Source: Asterella californica (taxonomy: Eukaryota; Streptophyta; Marchantiopsida; Marchantiales; Aytoniaceae). From it: a stretch of DNA of 64,000 nt. The stretch spans positions 11,197,001-11,261,000 of the forward strand of contig JAYKYS010000010.1 in assembly GCA_036924285.1 (NCBI GenBank), written 5' to 3'. Below are positions 1 through 12,474 of this stretch, piece after piece (position 1 is the first letter of the stretch; each line of letters begins with the position of its first letter). Under the pieces are notes generated by a model. The model was not told where the DNA came from and did not search any database. It worked only from the letters and a program-made list of their open reading frames with translations. The translations under genes were made by a program, and so were the position numbers.

Positions 1-110
1 TCGTTGTTTCGACTGTGAGAAAAAGACGTTTCACGATCTCGATGGCATGGCTATTACTTCTAAAGGGCAAGCTAAGTACATTTTTCTGTCTGGTTCTTTT
101 TCTCGTTCGT

Positions 111-806
111 ATGGCTGATACGAGTTTAGAAGAAACCTGTGCAGCGGAACTGTCCGAAGGGTCCAATGCGAGCACTTCCTCTGTTGATGTTGAGTGTGCA
201 GACGACATTTTGCGTCTACACTTCTCCTCTGTTGTTTCACGTTTTCCTTTTCTGTCTTTACAGCGGTCTATGATCCCATTTTCGGACCGTACCATTCAGC
301 TTACACGCACATACATGTACTTGGAAGTTTCTTGTTCTTCTGGTCGAGAACTGCAACCCTTCTTACTAAAGTTCGACTACATCAAGATTGACAAAAGTTG
401 TTTTTCTGTTCCGTCCATTGTAGGTCGATATATTCCCTCGCTGGTCCTTTAGGTTTTTTTCGTACTCCACTGATAAGCTCTCCCTGTATTTACAGGACTG
501 CAGGTTCCAGATGTTCTCTTATCTTACATTCTTCATACGTCCGGACAAGGCTTTGGAATGCACTGTTGTTTCCTTGTATAGAAGGCACTCTCTTCCCTGT
601 CTGTGTTCTGTGTTGGACCCGTTCCAGTACCGATTTCTTTGTCGTCATTATACATCATTCTCTCGAGACAATGTCTTTGAGGAGGGAGGCGAGAGCGAGG
701 AGGCCGACATTGGAGACCTCGGTGACAGTCTGCAGGACCGGCACTGATCTGGAGACCTCGTTATTCTTGTTGGTTTCTGATTTTCTCCATGCGCATTGTG
801 TTTCAG
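111..806 (+). other. Probable upstream exons and introns of the HUH endonuclease gene
   Basis: This stretch has several pyrimidine-rich tracts ending in AG, for example just before positions 262, 424, 496 and 807, as expected of plant 3' splice sites. Short coding-like pieces occur in different frames. An ATG at 111 opens an acidic serine- and glutamate-rich leader. A piece at 511-560 reads SYLTFFIRPDKA, which resembles a Rep motif I and lies where one would expect it relative to the HUH motif downstream. I infer that this is the 5' part of the gene whose last exon starts near 807. I could not find a donor and acceptor pair that joins the frames cleanly, so no exon structure is asserted. Confidence 0.35.
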
Positions 807-1528
807 GAGTGTTCTTTGTGGAACGTGGAGGCAGCCTCCTCCACTTACATTTCCAAGAGGTAATCTCTACCCATGCCAAATCTTGCATTGATGTAAAAAA
901 ACGTATAATGCAGGCTCTCGGTTGGGACAAGAGCAAGTCTTTGGGAGGGGAGGTGTGCGTGAAAGTGTTGTCGAACAGGGGACTTCACACCTTCGTCGGA
1001 ATGGTGGGTTACTGTCTGAAAGACCATCAGGAGGAGCACCACATCGCGACTATGAAGAATATCAACGAATCGATGGTGGCAGATGATAAGGAGTTATACA
1101 TGTTGCTTGGTGCCTCTTACACCAAAAAGCGTGTTGAACTCACCTATTTCAACGTGCTACAGCGAGCATTGCAATACAACAGGTATAAAAGTCGTCATCC
1201 ATTGTCAACAACGTTTCCGCGTTGTCTTCGTGCTATGCTGATGTCAGGTAAGTACATCCTCTCGCCCAGGTGGCTTCTCCAGCACGGGATACACAAGACA
1301 CGGACGGATGCTCTGTGGACCTGCCTCATCAGGCCACATGATATAACACCTGAAGATATCGATCACATCTTTTTTTACAGGGAGTCTCAACGATGTCCTC
1401 GCTGCAGTGGGAGGTACTATCAGCATCCGGATGATAGAGCGGATGCAGAGGAGACTCTCAACACACCAGAGACGGAGCTCCCATGTCAGCCTCAGAAGTC
1501 ACAGGAGGACGTTGTGTTGCCGGACTAG
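807..1528 (+). CDS. HUH (Rep-type) endonuclease, replitron-like, terminal coding part
   Basis: The frame is open from 398, but coding-like sequence starts after the AG at 805-806 and runs to a TAG at 1526-1528. A histidine-hydrophobe-histidine motif (HLH, codons at 842-850) sits in a VERGGSLLHLHFQE context. A YCLKD motif has its tyrosine at 1010-1012, followed three residues on by lysine. This is the YxxK arrangement of HUH nickases in the Rep superfamily, which start rolling-circle replication by a covalent 5'-phosphotyrosine link. After the nuclease comes a conserved-looking tail with AMLMSGKY, SPRWLL, a W, and ITPEDIDHIFF, which I recall from eukaryotic replitron transposases. No helicase is visible. 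An endogenised CRESS-DNA virus Rep is the alternative. The C-terminal 50 residues are hydrophilic. Element ends were not identified. Confidence 0.68.
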
Positions 1529-3265
1529 ATGCCCCTCGTCGATGCCTTCCTGCGTTCCACTGGTGTGGATAGGTGCTTCTCGATTGAAGTGTGAACTGCG
1601 ATCAGCGGACCTTTGCTGTACAGTGTAGTATTAACGTTCTGCTCCAGACTGCACCTTTTGGTTCTCTGGCTTTGCTCTACAGAGTACTGTTCCACAAGTA
1701 TTAGTTCACTCTACTTTGCTGTATAGTCTACAAGTATTGCTGTAGTCCGCGGTCACACTGAAGCCTTTGTTGTGGAACTTGGACTCCTGCACAGTTTATT
1801 GTGCTCTGAACCTTTCTACTTTGTTGTTGTCATCGACTGCTCACCGATTGTTCCTGTTGTAGTAATATAGACCACTTGTTTCTCGCTCAGTGTACTCAGC
1901 GCAGTCTGCAGCCATACTCCCTGTCTGCTTCTGCATATGGAAATGTGTCACTGAAAAGATCCATGTGTCTCCCATAACAACCGCTAGATCAAACATAAGT
2001 TGGAAAACTGTGAACGGAAGGGAATTCGTTAGATCGAGCATGAGTACGGAGAGCCATAAGTAAACTAATGCTTTACGTAAAATTACCGGAAGATGATTTT
2101 GCTTTGGAACTTCACCGAAAGACTCTCACAAATAACGTAAACACTTCTTTACAAAGTGTGACGCGAATGAGCCTTTAGACCGTAGAGATTTTCCTCTACA
2201 CCCGAGAACTGTCTAGAGGAAATAGATTGCCCTTTCGGGCGCCAGCAACTACACTGAATTGGAATTCTCACTATAGGTCGCAGAAATTTACTTGACTTCA
2301 CATTTAATACATTTTTCGGACTTGACTCTACCGTATTAACTTTGCGTTACTTGATAGCACTTTTGACTGAAAACAACAAGTTTAATAGGTTACCGTTATG
2401 TAAAGACACTGCATTAAGATAATCTGAGTTGATAATTTATTGCTAAAATATTTTAAATTGAAACTTTCGTGTAGATACATTTTTGTATTGTTATTTGCAA
2501 AACCAGCTTTCCAAATAAAGAATTTGAAAACATTATAATTAGAAAATTTAGATTAATTACAAGTAGAAATATGATACATAGCTATGGTTGATGGCTAACA
2601 TCCAGTTCTCACATTCTGATGATATTGCATTTTTACTTATTGAATCTACTATAGCAAATAAAGGAAGAATATGATCAAGTAACACAAAGTTAAGAAAAGT
2701 GGAGCCAAGTTTCTCCTATAGGTAGTGACATTACTCACCCATTCACGTACGTAGTTGGACACGCAAGTCCCATTATCACCAGCGCTCGGGGCTAACGGCA
2801 TTCTTTGTATTTTCAACCCAAGTATATTCACCTAGGGAAAGTTACGATGTGCTTATTTGGTTGGAAATTATTTCGGAAATATTTTCGCATTCGGGCCAAT
2901 GCCGTCGCCGCTCTGCCTGCTTTTCTGCGGTTCGGTTTTTTTTCAGGGTCCTCTTGCCGCTGAGAAGAAAAGCGATTTTCGGCCGATACACACGGCGGGT
3001 ACTTCACAACGACAACACGTGACGCTTTGGAAAACATTGTGTTTATAAACGTTCTGGCCCGCAAACCCCTGTTTAATTGTGGTTCTTGAGATGAAATCAA
3101 CTTTGGTCCATAGTGCATTCATGCGACTCTGGATCCTGAAACTGTAGATAAGCAGGTACATCTTTCATATACTTAACCATGTTTTCGTTCCCACCAAAGG
3201 ATTCACTGGTGAAGCCAAGACACTCACTAGTAGTGACTCAAGGGAGCAAGTTGAGGTTTCTGGAT
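1529..3265. other. Intergenic, no gene recognised
   Basis: About 1.7 kb between the HUH gene and the hairpin. The part from 2280 to 2650 is strongly AT-rich. I see no conserved protein motif on either strand; the open frames are short and unrelated to known families. Confidence 0.6.
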
Positions 3266-3331
3266 GTGCGGGCTAACTCTCCTCGACTAGTGACTCCCTT
3301 GAGTCACTAGTCGAGGAGAGTTAGCCCGCAC
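3266..3331. repeat. Perfect 31-bp inverted repeat (hairpin)
   Basis: The left arm 3266-3296 is an exact reverse complement of the right arm 3301-3331, with a 4-base loop CCTT. A related piece, AGTGACTCAAGGGAG, lies just upstream near 3231-3245 and matches the loop region in opposite orientation. The structure is far too perfect for chance and could be a fold-back element, a replication slippage product or the end of a mobile element. Confidence 0.95.
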
Positions 3332-4739
3332 TTATGACCATACTTATGACCCTCAGTTTGAGTATGAAACGTATGACCCAAATCACAAATCAGTGTGTTC
3401 CTTCCTCAGCATGGTCAATTTCATCAGTTATGTGCCAAGTGGAGAGAGGCATGTCCGACTGGCATTCCCACAATCTGTCAAGGTATCGTGTAAGCAACGT
3501 GCAACCAGTCGGTGCAAAAAGGTTGTCTAAAGAAGCCTGTTCAAGAAATTTACTCTACAATATAACCCTTTTCATTAACTATGGAAACAGAAGCAATGGA
3601 GTTCTTACAGGGAGACGCTAGTCAAGACAAGACGAAGGAAGGATCGAGGAAATTAAAATATGGTCTTGTTCACAGTGCAACGCGGATTTGTCAAGATTGA
3701 TGAAAAAGGTCTGCAATTTATAAAATGTGTCAGGTTCCTCTGATTGCATCAAGCCGCAAGTAATAAGGACCTGGCCATCAAAGTTTTATACTCTGAGATT
3801 CCTCTCTAATGCAACCTGCATTCGCAATAGAAAGCATGTCCTGTTGTGGAGCTCTGTATCAGAATACAGAGCTATGTAACTCCATGTAAGGATCTTACAA
3901 CGTTCGCAGGGATTGGCTTCGAGGTTTTGCATCTTGTCATAGCTTCCGATATTTTACTGTTTTCATGAGACTTTAGTATCATTAGAGGGGCACGTGGCAT
4001 GTGGAGGCTTGCTCTCAAACAATCAACTGCATCCATCTGGCTGGTGACACCATAGTCGCCACTCGGAAGACCGCGTGCCCCAGATGGCAGATGATTCATG
4101 CCTACTGGCAGTGGCTTCCTCCGACCAGGTTTTGGTATAGTACTCAGGTGGCTCAGACCACGTTGTATTACCACAGCTTGGCCTACCGGCCATGTCACAG
4201 CAGCCACCAGGTGAATTACCTCGGTCTGCGCTGGTCAATAAACCTCTTCCGGCTTTGTCCGGTTCCCTTGAAAAGAAAATGAAATCGTTAGAAGTTGCTT
4301 TAAGGGCCAGATTCCCTTCTTTTTCTCATGATCTCCTTGTATATCCTCATATTTGAAGACTTGCATTTAGTTCTGCACTATACAAGTAGAGTATAACCAC
4401 TTACCAGTATGATAAGTTGCTTTACAAGGAGAAGGGAGGGAAGAAATGTAGATTGAAAGGGTGGAGTCTATCGGGTGGGTTAGTGCAGATTTGTTTATAT
4501 ATATTTTTTTCAATTTTTGTTTATATTTTTTTTGGTTCTAGAATTGATATTTTCAGTGAGATTATAGAGTCTTCTGTTTAAGATTTTTGAGAAATTTTTG
4601 AGAGTTTTCTTACTACATATAGTGTGTTATGTATCCTTAGAAGATTAGAGTTCTTTATTTGAGAGTATATCTTGAGATGTTTTTATTACGAGTTCTGTTT
4701 GGTTGGATATCGTCCCTTTTCTAACTATGGATATTCTTT
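3332..4739. other. Intergenic, no gene recognised
   Basis: No recognisable gene. From about 4490 to 4640 the plus strand is T-rich with short TA runs. The open frames at 3872-4282 on both strands overlap each other and show no family signature. Confidence 0.55.
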
Positions 4740-7700
4740 CTTCCATGAGATCGAGACTGATCCAAGATACACCGTATCTCGTGTGCGGGTCAGTTATTTA
4801 TCTCACAAGGGATATAGTCTCATGTGAGAAAGATGCACAAGAGCTATGATTGGATCACATGGGATGCCCATGTTAGCCGAGAGTGGAAGTCTGTACATGC
4901 AGTCATTATGGCACTGTTAGAGCTTCTTCTTGGAGTTCTTCCTGAGTCCTGGGAGTGGTTGAGAGTCCACACTGACACCATTCTAGGATTATTGGAGACA
5001 AGTTTTTCTTGTTTGCGTTTATTTCATCGGCTACCCCGTGCTTTGCATGTCGAGATGAGGCAGGCATTCCGTCTACCTCTCGACATGTTGACACAGAACA
5101 CCATGGACGAGACGACGTGATTATTGTTCCTCGTACTATCTCGTTCGTGCCTCCGTTATACTTCTAGTGACAGAGTGAGACATCGGAAGATGATGATATG
5201 TCTTTAGAGATTCTGTGCTGGTGATTGGACAATCTTACAAGAGAATTCAACACGTGCTGCACGAGATAGGTGTGAGTCTATCTCTACAGTGATATCTCAT
5301 CTTCCACTTGCATACGACTATGTAAGATGTAAGATCAAGTTGGAGAGTATAGTAGAGCTGCTAGAGCATTGCATCCTTTGTCAATGACATGTCCTACTGA
5401 GGAGACGATCACTTCGTTGCATTTCCTTCATCCTCCATTGGATGATCTCCACCACTTGAGGTTCAAGACTATCAGCCTGAGGAGTCATTATGTCTCTATA
5501 GATCTTTGTTCATCTAGACCTTGTGTACAACTTCACGTCTATCTTCTGGAGGTCTGTCTAGGATGGTTCTCGAGCACCTACGAGATTGTTTTTAGACTGA
5601 CGACGTCTCTAGTGGTTTCATGGAGCTTTTCCAAGTATCGACAGTAGTAGCTCAAAGACATATTCTACATTCTATAGCTCTGGTACTGGGAGCAGCTGCA
5701 CTTTGACCATGATGATGATGGAGAGGTTTGATCGATAGTCATTGGCGAGATTCTCTTACAACTATTAGTCATATCATTGCGAGATATTTTTTAGGACCAC
5801 TGTTGTCCACATCAGTTTGGAGTTGCGATGCTTGGAGGTTGTGAGTATGTGTCCTTTGACGATAAGATTCTCTTGAACATCCATCTCGATTGGGTTGTCC
5901 TACAAGTGTTGTGACATGGAAAATACTTTTAACAGCGTCTCTTGTGCTTTCATCTCTTGTGCTTTCTAGTGAGTCTTGTTTTCTTTGTACGATCATTCTA
6001 TGATTTTTCCTCCTCTCTTTATTACCAACATTGTCCTTCGGTAGAGGAGGTTACAATCATCAGCTCTGTTGTAGATACTCGTCATGGAAACCCTTTGGGT
6101 GGATCCTTCTTTGTCTTAGCTCACTATAGAGCTCTATTGGTCACCACCTTGGTTGCTCTAGGTTGTATCTTTCCATCTCTAGTTGATGACACGCAAACAG
6201 TAGGTCCGGCGGACCAAGTCAATGATGTCTTTGATCATCTCGTCTCTCAATTGGTCTTGGTAGGATTAAGAGTGAAGGTGTCAAACTGCAGGGCTTGGTC
6301 CTCAATATGTATTCTGTCCGACCTCTAGCTCCCAAATGGATTGTTACACATAGAGATGGTTTACGTATCCTCGGAGTATCGATGAGTTCAGAGGACTTCG
6401 TCTCTCGGTTCTTAGATGTTCGCTCTGACGAAGAACGATTTGCATATTGAAGATCTCTCTAAGACCCCCATGTTACCTTTGGCATCCTATCTTGTTTCAT
6501 TGCACGTCATCCAGGTTACTTACTCCACACAGTACCTTCATTTCTTATCTTCATCTCGCATCGTAGAGAGCTTGATAGGAGGATCATGGAGATCTTTGGC
6601 GACATCTTAGGACCGGAGATCTTTGAGTGTGTGGTAGGACCTCTTGCACATAGATGGACATCATTGTCGATATCATGTGATGAGGTGGGTTTATTATCTA
6701 TGGAGGAGCTCCAACAGCCTTTTTGGGTAGTTGAGCTCTCTCATCACCTTGTCTCTGTTGTCTTTTTCTCATGCGAGATAGATCTATTCTGGAGAGCTAT
6801 GTGATAGAGATGGAGGATGGTTCTTACTCATCACATATGCGTCTCTGTGAAGAAAGAGATAGTTCGACTCTTGAGGCACATCCTCGATTCGATATTCTAG
6901 CTACCAATGGATCTCTCAGACTACAGTCCTCTATGACGGAACACCACTTCTAGTAGTTTCTTCATGCGCTCTTAGCTTCTATCTCACGAGATACTAGAGC
7001 TCGACTCCGCTCTTGTTCGGACGAATTTCCATTAGAGCGTTCCGACTTGCACCAACTAACTTCTCTACAGCGATGAGATTTCTCCTAGGCTTGGTACAGC
7101 TTGTTACTTTGGCACTGTCCACTTACGAGTGCGGTGTCTCGCTCGACACCTCGGATCGACACTTTGCTCGCTGTCCTCATGATAGAGAGCGGATAGCTAC
7201 TTATGATGTCACCGGGGATGTTGTGTTTGCTATAGCACGAGAAAGCTATTACATGACGTGGAGAGAACGCTGGATGTCGTTCAGACGAGAAGGTCAATGA
7301 GAGCTGATATGTACATGATGAAGGAAGATCAGGTCTCTATGACAGATGTGATTATCACTGATCTGACACGAGACTCGATGACGTCACATGTGATCACCCA
7401 CTTCAAGATGAGCTGCAAGGATGACTGCAGCAGCGAAGGTGATCAAGTATAGAGGCATGCAAGAGGGACATCGCTTCATCTTTTAGTCTTAGAGATATAC
7501 GGATTGACAGCCTCGGAGTTCGATGTTTTTTATTCGAGATTGTGCCAGAGTCTACCATGAGAGATGCCAAAGGTACCACTTTCTTTTGTTTTTTGCACTA
7601 CGTTTTTTAGATAGCGAGTTTCCATGGCTCTTATTAGAATTTTAGCAAGTACGGTTCACAAGAAAGCAATTGCAGTAGGTGATGCTATTTAATGTGTACC

Positions 7701-7760
7701 TGTTGTATGTAAGAGTTTTGATTTAAATCACAAGTTCGGCTATATTAGCGGTGGAGATCT
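4740..7760 (+). pseudogene. Decayed reverse-transcriptase element (family D)
   Basis: Read in three shifting plus-strand frames, this region keeps the order of a reverse transcriptase. GNPLGGSFFVLAHYRALL is an RT motif B-like block. IFPSLVDDTQTVGP is the catalytic motif C block with the DD pair, near 6165-6210. LVLVGLRVKVSNCRAW follows, then DGLRILGV near 6355-6380, IARHPGYLLHTVPSF in another frame, and MEIFGDILGPEIFE at 6586. Further on, a CPHDRE piece near 7172 and DVIITDLTRD near 7335 resemble the C-terminal zinc-finger and acidic DxxxxDxTR region that I recall for this RT family in green plants. Many stops and frameshifts make it non-functional. Partial copies lie at 38050-38455 (opposite strand) and 54700-54860. 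The family name is uncertain; LINE-like is my best guess. Confidence 0.7.
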
Positions 7761-10224
7761 CCATCGCTAATCACTTTTAACTTTTATTAAGTAAGTTCGG
7801 CACGGACGGGGCCCCCGAGAAATCTGCGCAACACAGTCACCATCGCAGTACGTGATCAAACTTTGTGATCTTGGTAGCGAAATGAGCAGAAGAGAAAGAG
7901 CTTCAAAATGAGCCCATGATGAGCTCAAGAGGAATACAGACTATTTCAAAATTATCAAGTGAATCCTTGATCACTGAGAATCACAGAAATAGAATATTCT
8001 AAATTTTGAATTTTGAAATGTTCTACTATCCAGCATACTTTGTTATAATCACCTATCTCTCATGTTATCATGATCCAGCGAGCTCTTTTGAGACAGGGAG
8101 CTCGACTGGGGCCTTGGCCTCTCGCACTCAGACAGAGAAGACAAAATAATTACAGTGGAAAAAATCGGCCGCGTGCGAAGTGAAGCCTTTTATACCCCTA
8201 CTAGTGGTTTAACTGTGTGGGGTATTTAAAAAATAATAGACTACCTTAGAGCTTCCAGTTGTTCTTCCCTTTGCTTGGCTCTTCGGGTCTTCTTTCCATC
8301 CGTAGGCTATTCATTGCGTCGCGAGTTACCAGTGGTGCTCTGAAAGCCCCGCTCGGAGTGTGTCAACATCTTGAGGAGAACCTTTGTCATGTGGGGTGCG
8401 GACCTTCTGCAGGGCTTCTGCCATCACGTCATGTGATTACGTCGGGGTCCGACTGGAGCAGTAGATTATTCATATGATGATTCTATTAAAAGCGTTGTTG
8501 TTGCTCCTGCTGTATAGAGGGAGAGTCCAGTCTGAAACTCGACCACATGTGACGAGGCTACGGGGAGAGGGATGTCGATGCGGACCGAGAGAAACATTCC
8601 GAGTGGGGCCAAACATGTCAACTCGTAGCTCCGACAGAATGGGACCCATGGTTCTTGCCGGAGAAGTAAAAGTCATTCATAAGGCCAAAAGGCATAAAAT
8701 ATTGCACATGCTCCTACTCCTGCTACGTAGTAGCTAGTGGCGGCCCACCAGAAAAATCCTTTTGCACAGCAGCGCGGTTGTGAATGTGCGGGAAAGCAGG
8801 GAGATAGAGTTTCACTCGCACCAAATGAGACAGGATTTTTCTCCCCCGGCGTTCTGGATATGATGCTGTCGCGCAACCACCAGAGCTGCCACTTGCAGCC
8901 GCGAGGAGTTTGACTGCAGTAGTTCGGCGGCAAGCCAGTCACAAGGTAGAGGAACCTGCTCTCGGCAAATCCCCGGCGTTCTTGGAATTTGATCGCACTA
9001 ATCGGATCTTATGGATCTGTAGTTACTCTGGTCACGGAATATCGTAGCTCACAACAGAAAATACACTGCAAGTCTGGGGGCAGAGTGGAGAGACTGGGAG
9101 TGGGAATGGAAAAGTTAGCAAGTGCTCGTGCTTGTGGCAGTCTCTCCCTCTTTACTGCAGCGAAACCGGCAACTGAATCTCACTCTCGTTCAGCAGTGAG
9201 CATAGTGGATCACGGAACCCAAAAAGAAAGAATACGAAGTAGAAAATCCTTATAAGAAAGGAAGGGGAGGCCGCTCAGCGGGCTTCTCGGGAGAATATCC
9301 GGAAATGGGGATGGTTGGAGGTAATACCTCCTACCGATCTGGAATGCAATGTAGAGAAAAGGAGAATGAAAAACGAGGATTGATATATTTGGTTTACGGG
9401 GAGCTCATGGTTGCAGTCGAAAACGCGTCGGTGTTGCTTGCACAGCAGCAGTTAACTCTTTCAAGCGTGCCAGTGACTTTCCAAACCTACGTGTTACTTT
9501 ATATGAAACTGTAATCTTATGGGGAAGGGAAGATCCAGTATTTTGTGTGGATGCACAGTAGGGCCGACTGGACTAGACTTGTGACAGACGTCTGTCAACT
9601 CTACCCGTTTCTGAATGGGTAGAGAAAAGGGTGTTAGTTTTTGCTTGCGCAGAGAAACCTGATCAGAAAAGGAGCTTCATCTCCCGTCCCCCTCCCCCCC
9701 GCCCCTTACGGGGCTACTCATGCCCCACCACCTGAAGCTCAATTCAATGGATACGAGCAAGCGATCCATGGTCAATTGGCGGAGTGAGTTGGGCTCTGTT
9801 ACGCCTCCCTTTCCGATTGTGGTCTTTTCCCTCAGGTAGTGGTCGAAAATATATAGCTTGGCTTCCCTCTTCTTTTCCATCCACGCATTCGTACACTCCG
9901 CGTTGCCTATCAGCTGTAGTCCTTCCGACTCTGGCTGGGTTCTCACTCCTACTGTTATTCTCTGGAGTGTCTTCTCGAGGACGAAGGGTAAGATGATCCA
10001 AGGAAAGGAAAGCAATGACTGTAGAAATAATAAGCAGCTGAGGGGCAGGAGTTAAAGCTTCCATTCACTTTGGTCGACCGGTGCCATGGTTGTTGATAAA
10101 CATTTTAAGGAGCAGAGTAGTATCATCGTATGAACTGAGGAGCTGAACTCTGTGGCCGAAATCTACCGTCAAGGTTTGTGACTTTCAGCTTGGATTACAG
10201 GAAACAACCGATCTTCGGAGCTGT
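7761..10224. other. Intergenic and upstream region of CBSX6
   Basis: No protein family is recognised in either strand. The last bases before the CBSX6 start include TTGGATTACAG followed by GAAACAACC (about 10190-10208), which would fit a 3' splice site of a 5'-UTR intron, but this is only a possibility. The open frames at 9677-10064 overlap on both strands and carry no signature. Confidence 0.5.
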
Positions 10225-12474
10225 ATGGCGAGGATTCTTTATCATCGAGTCCTTGGCGATTTAACAGTCGGGAAGCCCAAGTTGAAGGAGTTTCCACAAT
10301 CTGCATCGGTGCGGGACGCTCTGGAGACCCTCCTCGAGAGAAATGAATTCGAAATGCCTGTCTGGAAGATGTCTCGAAGGCAGAGTATAGAGAGATTCGG
10401 TAGCGGTACGGAGAAGAACGAGCGTGCTCAAGCTAAGGAGGAGCGTTTCGTTGGCATGTTGAGCATTCTCGACGTTCTGACTCATTTGTCGTCTGAACAA
10501 AGTTTGCTCGATCCGATGTGGGCTCTGAATGTGCCAGTTGCTGATATCGTGACATCCAACCCTGTTCTGCTCCGGCATGCTGCTCCTAGCACCAGGTTCG
10601 TTCCTCTCCAGAGGCATCATAGACCAGCTTCTGATGACAACAAAGGCTAGCGATTGTTTTGATTTCCATGCATAACCACCTTATTTGGCACACGAAAGGA
10701 GGCAGCAACTGGCTGAGGAAAAACAAATGGGTCATTTATTATCTGTGATGAGCATCTGAATTTAGTATCATGTACCATCTTTTACTATACTGTATAAACG
10801 GTGGACTCTATTCGCATATGGATAGGCTATACTGTCGTGAAAAGCCTCTTTTATACCAAGCACCAAGCACCGAGAGTGTATAGTGTGTCTAGTCTCTTGA
10901 GACCTCTTTGCTTCCTGCAGCAGAGGAGCTGCAGTTTATGCTTAAGAAGCTGCAGGGCTTACAATCTGGAATTCTGGGTTGCACTTTGTTGTACATGAAC
11001 ATCTTGATTTTGACCTGCTTTTGTAAATAGAGTTCGTATCGTTTGAAGAAAATTTATCCAAAGCTCCTTACAACGGGTAACGAGATCCACAAGCCCGTAT
11101 CTTCAGAACGATAGATTCGTTCAAGTTCAGTGCTAGCATTCATGACGCTAGGCTAGGAATTGACAGTCAGCTCTAATATAGTTTCTTCGAGTAACGAAGA
11201 AACTTTAGCTGAAAGATACAGGGTTCTCGGGATACCTGCTTATGTGAGCGTGGTAATGAGGAAACGCAATGGGTCGTATGGCTGGAGTTCCTGTCACCTT
11301 GCACCCAGCACCTGAATGAGTGCATAAGTCGAGATTCAAGAGAATAAGTAAGATATTAAGAGAGATATAAAAGCAGAGGTATAGCCTTCGGTTGGTGCTG
11401 GGGAAATACACTGATTTGTTTCGCAACGATACATGTGCAGATTGATTGATGTCTTGGAGCTTATCAAATCAGGGACGAGTCACTTGTTGGTTCCTCTGTG
11501 GTCTGGCTCGCAGAGAGTTTCAAGATGTTTTTCTGTTTACTACAGCAGTAGTCGCTGGTTGCCTGGTGCACCCGAATTAGACGGGCTTGTTTCAAAACCT
11601 GAGAAACCATATGGCTACTGCATTTTGACAGTTGAAGACGTGGCCAGATTTCTTCTCGGATGTTTAGGAGCTCTCGCCCCCTTTCCACTGAAAAAAATTG
11701 ATAGTCAGGGCATCATCAACACTAGCCCGCCTATGATCTTCGGAAGTGACCCTGCGAGACATGCTCTCAGAATAAGAGGAGAGGCTCCTGACAGCATACA
11801 AGCTGTGGCAGTAGTAGAGAACTTTGAAGTTGCTAATGGTGTTTGCAAACCAATTCTCATTGGAGAGATTTCTGCTATCAGGCTGAGAAACTCCGGTTTA
11901 AAAGTGGCCTTTGCTTTGGCATCACTCACCGCCAAAGATTTTGTTGGGTATGTGGAGCACTTCGGTGATAGTAGGGGAACTTCTGGTGCAGGGAAATTAG
12001 GGAACGAGGGGATATCTTTTTCACTGGTGAACTATCAAAGTAAGTAGCAACTTCCTCGATCCTTTCAGTATATCCGACGACTTAACGTTATATGTAAGTC
12101 GTTACCATTCATAATGATAGGCATGGTGCTCTACATGAGAGGTATAAGTGATTGTACTAGAATTCGCTAAATAGGGTTTCATGTTTTCGTCTTTTGCAGT
12201 GCAACACAGAGGAAAAGGTGATTTCCCAAACGTTTCGACTCGAATCATGCCCTTAACTTGCCGACCTTCCAATTCGGTAGCAGCAGTAATGGCTCAGATG
12301 CTGGCTTACCGGACTACTCATGTCTGGGTGACGGATGAAATTGGTACCTTGCTCGGGATGGTGACATTCAAGGATATCGTCGGAGCTATATCTACTATCT
12401 CCACTTCTATGGAGCAGCTTGTGTCATCCATGCTCAGTAGTCCAGATCTTCTCGAAGTCTATGGCTACTCATGA
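10225..12474 (+). CDS. CBSX6: CBS-domain protein, CBSX6-like, three exons
   Basis: Exons are 10225-10595, 11441-12039 and 12200-12474, giving about 414 residues plus stop. Both introns (845 and 160 bp) begin with GT, end with CAG and keep the frame. The ATG at 10225 opens MARILYHRVLGDLTVGKP, matching the start I recall for Arabidopsis CBSX6 (about 425 residues). Exon 1 carries the first CBS half, with RFVGMLSILDVLTHL. Exon 2 supplies RLIDVLELI across the junction, then HLLVPLW and LGALAPFPL. Exon 3 ends the last CBS unit with VAAVMAQMLAYRTTHVWVTD and LLGMVTFKDIVGAI, at about residues 345-385. CBS pairs bind adenosine nucleotides and sense energy state; the plant single-protein CBSX6 has no well-defined partner to my knowledge. 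No frameshift or stop is present, so this is the one host gene in the window that looks intact. Confidence 0.92.

Noticed and set aside
1250..1260. GTAAGT donor within the HUH open frame
   Set aside because: The sequence after it reads as conserved coding (SPRWLL, ITPEDIDHIFF), so an intron starting here is unlikely.
2229..2240. GCCC-TTTC-GGGC hairpin as a possible 3' terminator of the HUH element
   Set aside because: The stem has only four pairs and no CTRR-like end follows. It is too weak to support a boundary.
9677..10064. Overlapping open frames on both strands upstream of CBSX6
   Set aside because: They overlap in several frames, have no recognisable motif and lie where a promoter or 5' UTR is expected.
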